64,000 bases of DNA from UBA6165 sp044233745. Lineage in GTDB: Bacteria; Bacteroidota; Bacteroidia; Flavobacteriales_D; Crocinitomicaceae. The notes under the pieces are model-generated. The model had not been told where the DNA came from, did no database searches, and was given only the letters and a program-made list of their open reading frames with translations. The translations under genes and the position numbers were made by a program. Positions 56,152 through 63,442 of this stretch are shown here, one piece after another. The stretch covers positions 1 to 64,000 of the forward strand of contig JBIIJN010000005.1 in the NCBI GenBank assembly GCA_044233745.1. The letters are read 5' to 3'. Position 1 is the stretch's first letter. Every line of letters begins with the position of its first letter.

Positions 56152-56671
56152 TACTGCTCTTATTTTCTTGCTTCTAGCACTGTTTTCTTGTGAAAAAGAT
56201 GCGTGCCCAAGCAACTGGACCTTGTATGAGTCGGAAGCGCTTGAGATTTGTTATCCAGATTCATGGGAGCTAAACGATTCCGGGATTTATGGTTCTGAAC
56301 TTGTAATTATTGATATGTTGGATGCGGAATCCTCAGGATTTGGTAAAAATGTGAATATCATCAAGCAACATCAATCCTATTTCCCTCAAATTCAAAGCCT
56401 TGATGATTACGCTACCTTTTCCAAAAATCAAATGGCCGACTACCTGGAAGATGTCCAAATTCTATTTTTCGGAAAGAAAAAAATCTCCAATTTCGATGCG
56501 TACAGAACCGTGATGCAAGCCAATCAGAGTGGCCGCGAACTCTTCTTTGTGCAGTTTTATTTTGCATTTGATGACCATTATTATGTAGCAACTTTTACGA
56601 CCACAAGTGATGACAGTCCTGAGAACAAAAAATTGGGAGAAGAGATTATGGATAGTATGATATGGAAATGA
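56141..56671 (+). CDS. Hypothetical lipoprotein (176 aa)
   Basis: Start is taken as ATG 56141 (MKTNTALIFLLL), though MKIMKTN at 56132 is possible. Signal peptide with lipobox LALFSC at about residue 12-17. The mature part has a beta-rich PsbP or DUF1795-type look: the ICYPDSWELNDSGIYG start, a FFGKKKISNFDAYR middle and a YYVATFTTTSDD end. These are lipoproteins that resemble PsbP/DcrB folds. Its start overlaps the TPR gene. Family assignment is tentative. Confidence 0.65.
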   Translation: MKTNTALIFLLLALFSCEKDACPSNWTLYESEALEICYPDSWELNDSGIYGSELVIIDMLDAESSGFGKNVNIIKQHQSYFPQIQSLDDYATFSKNQMADYLEDVQILFFGKKKISNFDAYRTVMQANQSGRELFFVQFYFAFDDHYYVATFTTTSDDSPENKKLGEEIMDSMIWK

Positions 56672-56697
56672 AAGTCCATAAGAAAAACTCTTAATGA

Positions 56698-56907
56698 ATG
56701 ACAAAATTAAAATTCGTTCAAATACTTAGAAATCTTGATAGAAATTGTGAGGGACTTTCTTATGACGTTATTCGCGACATGGTGGAAGTTTTAAGGAAAA
56801 ACGGTGAAATCAAACCTGCTAATTTTATGGAACAGCAAATGATCGAAATTGTCGGGAAGAATTTGTTCAACCACGAGCAAACTTATGCTGACCTTTGGGA
56901 GTTATGA
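56698..56907 (+). CDS. Small hypothetical protein (69 aa)
   Basis: A soluble acidic-basic mixed helical protein (LKFVQILRNLDRNCEGLSYDV...) with ATG directly after a TAATGA. No family. It is the last gene before the tRNA-Val promoter region. The even composition supports a real gene. Confidence 0.5.
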   Translation: MTKLKFVQILRNLDRNCEGLSYDVIRDMVEVLRKNGEIKPANFMEQQMIEIVGKNLFNHEQTYADLWEL

Positions 56908-57098
56908 TTTTATGTAGCACGGAGAATACGAAATTGTTTCGCAAACATTTGTCCAAACTTTTTAGAATTTAGACGAGAAAGGTCTTGCAGGCACGGCGGA
57001 ACTGAATTGATTTTCCGGTTATATTTTTTATTGTAAACTTTTAATTCATTGTTTTTGAGGCTAGAAGAAAATTTGTTTGATTTTTTTTCTTTTTTTTC

Positions 57099-57128
57099 TT
57101 GCTGATTATGAAATTAACTCTACTTTTG
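57099..57128 (+). promoter_or_regulatory. Promoter of tRNA-Val
   Basis: TTG (57099-57101), exactly 19 bases and TACTTTTG (57121-57128) form the Bacteroidota consensus TTG-N19-TAnnTTTG. The tRNA begins about 38 bases downstream of the -7 box. Confidence 0.88.
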
Positions 57129-57165
57129 CACCCGTGTTTGAATGATCAGTCATTTATTCGCAATC

Positions 57166-57240
57166 GGGCTCTTAGCTCAGCTGGTTCAGAGCACCTGCCT
57201 TACAAGCAGGGGGTCACTGGTTCGAACCCAGTAGGGCCCA
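57166..57240 (+). tRNA. tRNA-Val (anticodon TAC)
   Basis: A 75-nucleotide cloverleaf: acceptor GGGCTCT/AGGGCCC, D-arm GCTC/GAGC, anticodon stem CCTGC CTTACAA GCAGG with anticodon TAC, and T-arm ACTGG TTCGAAC CCAGT. The CCA end is not encoded. A strong promoter and a terminator flank it. The complementary strand of its 3' half is also the end of the recombinase reading frame. Confidence 0.97.
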
Positions 57241-58759
57241 CCCTATGGGAAAGCACACCAAAATCGGTGTGCTTTTCTTTTTTTCGACCTCTAGAACCCT
57301 TGATATTGCTAAAGATTAGCTCAACAGCCGGATTAAGATCAACGGTTCGAACTGATTTTTTTTCGTAAACCAACTTATTGGGGAATATCGAACCGATTAA
57401 CCTCCTTCTTACCTCTATACCTCCTTGTTTATATATGTTTTCTAGGTTAGAAAGGGTTCTAACCATGCGATCTAGTTTTTTATCAAGGTCGATTATTTCA
57501 CTATGTGATTTGTGATGCTCCACATTCAATCGCTGAAGGGCTTCATCAATCTCGTTTTTCATTGTTCGATACTCTTCTGAGGTGATTTCGCCATCAAGCA
57601 TAAGTGCCCTGGCATTTTTAGATCTTTGATCGAGGCGGTCAATTTCTCTTTTTATAGCATCTATTTCCGCTCTGTTGCATCGGTTCTGATCTGCATACTT
57701 TTTCTTTAAAATTTCAGCAAGTAAAATGAGCGGACCTTCCTCAAATCCAAAAGATTTAAGAAGCTTTTCAAATGCTTGATTTACATCCTCTGCTTTATGT
57801 CGTTCGGGGCAACCTTTCAGACAATGATAGTAACTATAATACCCGTTTCTTCCTTTAGAATTTGATGCAGTTAGTGGCTTATTACATTGCGGACAAATTA
57901 AAAAACCGCGTAGAGGAAACTCCTCTCTTATTGTTTTGAATTGAGGTGGTACTTTTCTTTTTCTACCCTCAATAATGTCCTGACAGGCATAAAAGACGCT
58001 TTCCTCAATTATGCCCTCGTGGATTCCATCAACCCATTGGTCGGGCTCATTCTTGTATGCACTAACCAATATTTTTCCAATGTAAGCTTTATTGCGAAGC
58101 AGATTCCAAAACCCATTTTTACTGGTCTTCAGACCTAATATATTGTACTTTTTTCTTAGCTCCTCTGCACTGTACAAACCCGTCGAGAATTCTTGAAATA
58201 CTTTTTTAACCAATTCCTCTATCAAACCACCCTCCGGAACAATTACAGGCTTGTTGAAATGATCTCTAGTATGTCTATAACCCAATGGACGTGACCCCAT
58301 CCAGCGACCTTCTTTTCTTGCTCGGCGCATACCGTGAAATACATTCAGTGCTCTTCTATCATTGTCCACTTCAGGAGTTGTAAGGTAAATGGCCAATAGT
58401 ACTTTTTGCTCGGGAATTTCCAGGTTCAATGGCTGTTCCATTGCCCTTGCCTCAACCCCTAGCTTATTGAGTTTAGAAAGTTCGGCATAGGCCTCTGGTG
58501 CATTTCGAGAGAAACGATCCCATTTTAGAAAATAGATGTAATCGACTTTACCTTTGTTTGACTTCAGGTACTTCATAATCTTTTTCCACTCAGGTCGATC
58601 GAATGATTTACCACTCTCGTCGTCATGATACACGCCTACCACATGAATATCCTGATGCTCGCAATAACGAATCAATTTATCCTTCTGATCGGCAGGGCTA
58701 TATCCATTATTCTGTTCGTCAGTTGAAACTCTGGTGTATAGAATAGCATTTTTTTTCAT
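57200..58759 (-). CDS. Large serine recombinase reading into tRNA-Val
   Basis: A 519-residue serine recombinase (start at 58759, MKKNAILYTRVSTDEQ). Catalytic Ser is in YTRVSTDEQ (about residue 10) and the following Arg in KWDRFSRN (about 72-79). A recombinase domain (about 150-250), a zinc ribbon (CPQCNKPL about 298-305; later CLKGCPERH), a coiled coil, and a short C-terminal extension follow. The last 15 residues (HRVGPTGFEPVTPCL) are encoded by the antisense of tRNA-Val, and the stop TAA is the complement of bases at 57200-57202, overlapping the anticodon. It probably integrates an element at the tRNA. Confidence 0.92.
   Translation of the reverse strand: MKKNAILYTRVSTDEQNNGYSPADQKDKLIRYCEHQDIHVVGVYHDDESGKSFDRPEWKKIMKYLKSNKGKVDYIYFLKWDRFSRNAPEAYAELSKLNKLGVEARAMEQPLNLEIPEQKVLLAIYLTTPEVDNDRRALNVFHGMRRARKEGRWMGSRPLGYRHTRDHFNKPVIVPEGGLIEELVKKVFQEFSTGLYSAEELRKKYNILGLKTSKNGFWNLLRNKAYIGKILVSAYKNEPDQWVDGIHEGIIEESVFYACQDIIEGRKRKVPPQFKTIREEFPLRGFLICPQCNKPLTASNSKGRNGYYSYYHCLKGCPERHKAEDVNQAFEKLLKSFGFEEGPLILLAEILKKKYADQNRCNRAEIDAIKREIDRLDQRSKNARALMLDGEITSEEYRTMKNEIDEALQRLNVEHHKSHSEIIDLDKKLDRMVRTLSNLENIYKQGGIEVRRRLIGSIFPNKLVYEKKSVRTVDLNPAVELIFSNIKGSRGRKKEKHTDFGVLSHRVGPTGFEPVTPCL
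57250..57284 (+). terminator. Terminator of tRNA-Val inside recombinase frame
   Basis: AAAGCACACC pairs with GGTGTGCTTT around an AAAATC-type loop and is followed by a T-rich run. It lies ten bases after the tRNA and is at the same time coding, in antisense, for the recombinase C-terminus (KEKHTDFGV region). Confidence 0.88.
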
Positions 58760-58896
58760 GACAGTTGTTTTTTCTTCATTTCTAGCATTAAATCGGCAAG
58801 TTGCTCCAGCCATTGTTTTATCAAACGAATTTCTTCATCTGTTTTTCCATGTGCAAACTTTCCTAATAATTTTCTGCATTTTTCATTTGTAAACAT
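58756..58896 (-). CDS. Small ORF translationally coupled to the recombinase (46 aa)
   Basis: ATG at 58896 opens 46 codons (MFTNEKCRKLLGKFAHGK...) and the stop TGA overlaps the recombinase ATG in the sequence TCATGAAA. The product is a basic, mostly helical peptide with a WLEQLADLMLEMKKK end. The position and coupling resemble small recombination directionality or accessory factors, but no family is recognised. It is too short for standard gene calling. Confidence 0.7.
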   Translation of the reverse strand: MFTNEKCRKLLGKFAHGKTDEEIRLIKQWLEQLADLMLEMKKKQLS

Positions 58897-58969
58897 TAGT
58901 TAATCTAAACCAACTATAAGCCCATTCAGGGGTTAGAGTTTTCGTTTTCACTCGAGCCGCTTCACGGGT

Positions 58970-59908
58970 CTATATTCTTCGCGTATTTTTTACATACACA
59001 TGTTTATCATTACGATATTTTATCACAATTTCTTCGTATTCTTTCAATCCCAATATTCGTCTTACTTCTTTGGCTTTTTCATCCATCATGTCGGATTCGG
59101 TTGTCCCCTCAATTATTAATGTATCGTCAGGATTTATTTTTATCTGAATACATTTGAAATCTTTGCTTCGGATTGCATCTAATACTTTCATTTCTTTTGG
59201 ATTTATAAACCCCCAATGTACAAGATTGGGTAGATTGTCCTTCCCTTCCATGAATTCTGCAACCAAAGCATCAATGGGAATGATAAGCGATGGTTGTTTT
59301 AGTAAGTTTTCGGTTAAATTCGGCACTTGTCGGTGCTTCTCGGAGTAACCGGTCAAATCGTAAGTATAATCGTCTCCTACTTTTTTGAAAACGATCACCA
59401 TGTGTAATCCGGAAAAAAGGGTTTCGTGAATTATGGAGCCAAATAATGAAATTAAGTGTAATTCCCCATCTTCTATAATATCGTCGATATGCGCTTCTAT
59501 AAATGCAATAACTTGCTTAACTTTTTCAAGGTCCTCCTCAGATGCTCCTAAAAAATCGCAATGGAATTGATAAAAATCTTCAGGATCCTTTCTGATTTCC
59601 GAAATGAGGTTAGAGAAAAGTTCATTTTTAAGATTCCGAATGGCCTCAAGAGGCACCCCAAAATCCCTTGCAGCTTGTACAATCTTCAGCCATATAAAAT
59701 CGTAAATATTAAGTCTTACCCATGATCTCTTTTCATCATCGCTATCAGACTTCCAGTCAATAATACCCTCTTCTTTCCAATTGTAAAAATTTCGCTTCTT
59801 GACACCGCTTAATTTCAAGGTCGCCCTACGTTCAAATATTCTGGAAAACTCGTTCTGAATCTTGTTGATCAACTCTAGATTTAGGGATGGAATTTGAAAA
59901 TCTTGCAT
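58970..59908 (-). CDS. MerR-type helix-turn-helix regulator (312 aa)
   Basis: Residues about 28-100 carry a MerR-like winged helix (LKLSGVKKRNFYNWKEEGII with a later WVRLNIYDFIWLKIVQ), followed by a long region with a coiled or helical C-terminal half. The protein is longer than usual MerR family members (typically 120-270 residues), so the extra C-terminal region (about 220-312) probably senses a partner or ligand. It is transcribed divergently from the zinc-ribbon gene, across an 18-base inverted repeat, and may regulate the element genes. Confidence 0.72.
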   Translation of the reverse strand: MQDFQIPSLNLELINKIQNEFSRIFERRATLKLSGVKKRNFYNWKEEGIIDWKSDSDDEKRSWVRLNIYDFIWLKIVQAARDFGVPLEAIRNLKNELFSNLISEIRKDPEDFYQFHCDFLGASEEDLEKVKQVIAFIEAHIDDIIEDGELHLISLFGSIIHETLFSGLHMVIVFKKVGDDYTYDLTGYSEKHRQVPNLTENLLKQPSLIIPIDALVAEFMEGKDNLPNLVHWGFINPKEMKVLDAIRSKDFKCIQIKINPDDTLIIEGTTESDMMDEKAKEVRRILGLKEYEEIVIKYRNDKHVYVKNTRRI

Positions 59909-59927
59909 ACTTATTTGTTTTATTGCT

Positions 59928-59945
59928 ACAAATACCTATATTTGT
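59928..59945. promoter_or_regulatory. Palindromic operator in the divergent promoter region
   Basis: ACAAATA and TATTTGT are inverse complements around CCTA. The site lies between the MerR-type regulator and the divergent zinc-ribbon gene. On the plus strand it overlaps a TATATTTG, which partly fits the TAnnTTTG -7 box. It is a good candidate for autoregulation. Confidence 0.65.
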
Positions 59946-59972
59946 CCCACAAACATACTAAATAATTACAAA

Positions 59973-60470
59973 GTGACATCATTAAAGACAAAAAAATATT
60001 TAATGCGTCTGGAAAAAAGAGGCACCGAAATTCCAATTGACCAGGAATCTCCATTATATCGCATTTGCCCGCAGTGTATTGACGAATTCATGGCGGAAAC
60101 GGAGCAAGATGTCTACTGTTGTACAAAATGCAAAGACGATTTCAATAATGCTAAAAAGGCACGGAAAAAACTTAATCTACAAAAGGAAGAACGATCCGTT
60201 GAACCAGCACCTGACACACCATTTGTTGAAGATCTAAAAACGAACTTGCAAATGAACATAGATATACTCGAACAAATTTTCAACGGCAACCCTGAAGGCA
60301 ATTATGCGACCTTCGAAGAACTTGATAAACTCGGGTTTGACCTTAACTCCAATAACGGACAGTGCATGCTATACAACACGCCAGATCCCGATGAATGCGC
60401 TTTTGTAGTATACGGCCCATTTCGTCTTTACTGGATCACTTTTGATACCGTATTAATTGTTAAACCATAA
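59973..60470 (+). CDS. Zinc-ribbon hypothetical protein (165 aa)
   Basis: The frame opens with GTG at 59973; ATG at 60003 (MRLEKRGTEI) is an alternative start. CPQCIDEFMAETEQDV and CCTKCKDDF (about 31-60) form a CxxC...CxxC zinc ribbon. The second half (about 85-165) is an acidic helical part and a C-terminal hydrophobic-aromatic strand (FVVYGPFRLYWITFDTV). It is not a family I can name. It is divergent from the MerR-type gene and precedes a one-helix membrane protein by 11 bases; both are probably element-borne. Confidence 0.65.
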   Translation: MTSLKTKKYLMRLEKRGTEIPIDQESPLYRICPQCIDEFMAETEQDVYCCTKCKDDFNNAKKARKKLNLQKEERSVEPAPDTPFVEDLKTNLQMNIDILEQIFNGNPEGNYATFEELDKLGFDLNSNNGQCMLYNTPDPDECAFVVYGPFRLYWITFDTVLIVKP

Positions 60471-60481
60471 ATATATCAATC

Positions 60482-60670
60482 ATGTTAAATTACAACGACA
60501 TCAACAAACTTTTTGGGAAACCGCTTAGCCTAGTAGCAAAACCGAAGACTCCATTTCAACTGAAATTATGGCATGTGGCACTTGTCGGTGCAGTCGGATA
60601 TTTTGCACTCAAAGGTATAGTATACTCCATTCAGGAAAAATCAATTCGAATCCGAAGGAAGGAAGATTGA
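60482..60670 (+). CDS. Small one-helix membrane protein (62 aa)
   Basis: A single hydrophobic segment at about 28-47 (WHVALVGAVGYFALKGIVYS) lies between basic, Lys/Arg-rich ends. The gene begins 11 bases after the zinc-ribbon gene. The layout resembles small accessory membrane proteins of mobile elements, without a recognisable family. Confidence 0.6.
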   Translation: MLNYNDINKLFGKPLSLVAKPKTPFQLKLWHVALVGAVGYFALKGIVYSIQEKSIRIRRKED

Positions 60671-61282
60671 GTTTGTGGTGATAATTTTGATAAAATTAAA
60701 CACGCAGTTTTTTCCATTACTTAATTGTTGTTGATTAGAATTTATGCTATTCATAAGTTAGGCTTTGCCTCGCACTGTAAATAGCTGACCAAGTTTGAAT
60801 TCGAGGTAGTGCTATTTTCCATCAAAGAGCTTGCTTAAATTGTAGGCGTTGAAGCCAAATACAACAAATCATCCATCATTATCAGCAAATAAACCCCCAT
60901 TTCACAGCGGTGAACCAAATCATAGGAGAAGGAGGAGCAGTAAACGTAATTTTAGCAGACTCGTTCATACACACTAAAGAATCGAACTCTTGTGCGTGTC
61001 ACTTCAAAAAAACAGAAAAATAAAAAGATAACATTAATTTTATGCCATTAAATCAACAAAAAAAGTGGTGCCATACGATGAATTTAGTAGCACAGTTTGG
61101 CAGGTGGAGAAAGTGTGCTTCGCTAAATTTTGATTTCTTCATGATTTTTTTGATTGATTAAAATTAAAAACTATACTTTTAATTATTTAAAAAATCAGTC
61201 CTATACTAACACTAATTTGCAAACTGTCAAAAAAGTCAGCCAGGTTCAAAATTAACCTGCTCAAACATATATTCTATAAATA
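60671..61282. other. Intergenic stretch with degraded coding-like sequence
   Basis: About 610 bases without an intact gene. On the plus strand, 60853-61023 is an open frame without a start, whose translation (NPHFTAVNQIIGEGGAVNVIL) looks protein-like. On the minus strand, a short frame ending near 60820 (VFGFNAYNLSKLF) resembles the end of a transposase-like protein. Imperfect hairpin arms occur around 61081-61130 and CAGGTT/AACCTG near 61241-61259. It probably holds decayed element genes and the dsbD leader. Confidence 0.5.
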
Positions 61283-63442
61283 ATGAAACGTATCATCGTC
61301 GGATTAAGTATACTAGTCCTCTTTTTTAATCAAATTGTATCGGCACAAAATGAACCTAAACCACCTGTTTTTAAGGTTTCTTTTAGCAATAATTCGCCTA
61401 AAACGGGTGACATAATAGACGTTATCATCAAATGTGATATTCCTGATGGTTTGCACATGTATAGTACCAATAGTAAATGCGACATAGGTCCTATCCCTTT
61501 CAGTGCTATTTTCAAAGAAAATAAGTCTTTTTGCCTTCAAGGTACTCTCAAAAGTGTGGGTGATAAAGTAAAAATGGACGAAGTTTTTAATTGTGAAGTG
61601 GGTGAATTTGTGAAAAAAGCTGAGTTTAGACAAAAAATTAAAGTACTCTCTAATGATTTAAAAGTTACACTTACCGTTGAAGGACAGTGGTGTACAGAAA
61701 TAGCTTGTTTTAATTTTGGTTCTTTAATTCCAATCTCTTTAACAGGTCAATTAAAAGCAACCGGCACCCCTGTTTTATGTGACAACAAAACAACCGAAAC
61801 TTCTCCTACACTAGTTGTGCCTGAGGAAGTTCCCGCTGTTGATTCAACCATTAAAACGGATACTACAAAATCACCTGTAGTTCCAAGTAAGTCAAGTGCA
61901 TCCTACCGTTTAACTCCTGAAAATAGTTCACAACCATGCCTTAATAAAACCTTTAACGGCTTGTCTTCTGAAACACAAAATGAAAACAATTGGGGACTTT
62001 TTGTAATTGCCTTCCTTTCTGGTTTAGCCGGTTTGTTAACACCATGCGTGTTTCCTATGATTCCCATGACTATTTCTTTTTTCATGAAAGACAACAAAAG
62101 CAAAAACAAAACCATAATCAATGGTTTGTTTTTTGGTATTTCGATAATATTAATTTATGTATTATTAGGTAGTGTAGTTTCTGCACTTTTAGGCCCTGAT
62201 GCGGGTAATTTTCTTTCTACCCATTGGGTTCCCAATATTATTTTCTTTACTGTTTTTATGGTGTTTGCTTTTTCGTTTTTCGGGGCATTCGAAATTATGC
62301 TACCTTCATGGTTGTCAAACAAGGCTGACCTTGAGGCCGATAAAGGTGGTTTTTATGGCATCTTTTTTATGGCACTTACCTTAGCAATTGTCTCTTTTTC
62401 TTGTACAGGTCCTATTGTAGGAAATGTAATTGTAGAAAGTGCGAAAGGTGGTTCTCCCGTTCGCCCTATTGTTGCTATGTTTGGTTTCGGATTGGCCTTT
62501 GCATTGCCGTTTACCATTTTTGCTATCTTCCCTCATTTATTAAAAAGTTTACCTAAAAGTGGTGGATGGTTAAATTCTGTTAAAGTGGTTTTTGGTTTTT
62601 TGGAATTGGCATTGGCACTCAAATTTTTAAGTATAATCGACCAAACTTATCATTGGCATTTGTTGGATAGAGAGGTTTATTTGAGTTTATGGATTATCAT
62701 TTTTGGTTTAATGGGTGTTTACTTATTGGGTAAAATAAAATTTGCGCATGACAGTGAATTAAAATTCTTAGGAGTACCCCGATTGTTGTTTACTGTATTG
62801 ACATTCTCTTTTGTAATATACATGATTCCTGGTTTGTGGGGCGCACCTCTGAAAGCTTTAGCTGGATATCTACCTCCTATGAGTACTCAAGATTTTGACA
62901 TTAATCGTTCGTTGAGAGAAGTTAATGGTGTTAAAGGAAACATGTGTTCAAAACCAAGTTATGTCAACGACTTACATATTCCTCATGGGCTCAATGCCTA
63001 TTTTGATTATGAAGAGGCAGTGGCTTGTTCTAAGGAACTTAAAAAACCTTTGTTCATCGATTTTACAGGGCACGGTTGTGTTAATTGCAGAAAGATGGAA
63101 GAATTGGTTTGGAGCGACCCTAGAGTGCTTAAACTATTAAATGAAGAGTTTGTTATAGCTTCCCTTTTTGTGGATGACAAAAAAATAAAGCTGCCTGAAT
63201 ATGACTATTTTATTGGAAAGTTCAGTCAACAAAAAATCACTACTTTGGGTAAGAAAAATGCTGAAATACAAATTTGTTATTTTAATTCTTCGTCACAACC
63301 CATGTACTGTTTATTGGATAACAACGAGGAATTACTTAGAAAGCCTGAAGGTAGTGAAATCAACAAAAAACAATTTGATACCGAAGAGTTCTTAAAGTTT
63401 TTAGAGGAAGGTGTTAAGGAGTTTAAAAAAAGAAACAAATAA
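61283..63442 (+). CDS. dsbD: Thiol:disulfide interchange protein DsbD
   Basis: A 719-residue membrane protein. Signal peptide 1-22 (IVSAQ end), exported DsbD alpha-type domain (24-165) with Cys in CTEIACFNFG (about 137-146), a linker rich in Thr/Ser/Pro, eight transmembrane segments (about 235-540) with Pro-Cys in LTPCVFPMIPMT and FSCTGPIVGN, and a C-terminal thioredoxin domain with GHGCVNCRKM (about 600-609). Electrons pass from cytoplasmic thioredoxin through these three Cys pairs to the periplasm. It is complete and stands alone at the end of the island side. Confidence 0.93.
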   Translation: MKRIIVGLSILVLFFNQIVSAQNEPKPPVFKVSFSNNSPKTGDIIDVIIKCDIPDGLHMYSTNSKCDIGPIPFSAIFKENKSFCLQGTLKSVGDKVKMDEVFNCEVGEFVKKAEFRQKIKVLSNDLKVTLTVEGQWCTEIACFNFGSLIPISLTGQLKATGTPVLCDNKTTETSPTLVVPEEVPAVDSTIKTDTTKSPVVPSKSSASYRLTPENSSQPCLNKTFNGLSSETQNENNWGLFVIAFLSGLAGLLTPCVFPMIPMTISFFMKDNKSKNKTIINGLFFGISIILIYVLLGSVVSALLGPDAGNFLSTHWVPNIIFFTVFMVFAFSFFGAFEIMLPSWLSNKADLEADKGGFYGIFFMALTLAIVSFSCTGPIVGNVIVESAKGGSPVRPIVAMFGFGLAFALPFTIFAIFPHLLKSLPKSGGWLNSVKVVFGFLELALALKFLSIIDQTYHWHLLDREVYLSLWIIIFGLMGVYLLGKIKFAHDSELKFLGVPRLLFTVLTFSFVIYMIPGLWGAPLKALAGYLPPMSTQDFDINRSLREVNGVKGNMCSKPSYVNDLHIPHGLNAYFDYEEAVACSKELKKPLFIDFTGHGCVNCRKMEELVWSDPRVLKLLNEEFVIASLFVDDKKIKLPEYDYFIGKFSQQKITTLGKKNAEIQICYFNSSSQPMYCLLDNNEELLRKPEGSEINKKQFDTEEFLKFLEEGVKEFKKRNK

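Noticed and set aside
61042..61161. 39-codon ORF before dsbD
   Set aside because: Short, in sequence with hairpin arms and no clear ribosome site or family; more likely part of decayed sequence.
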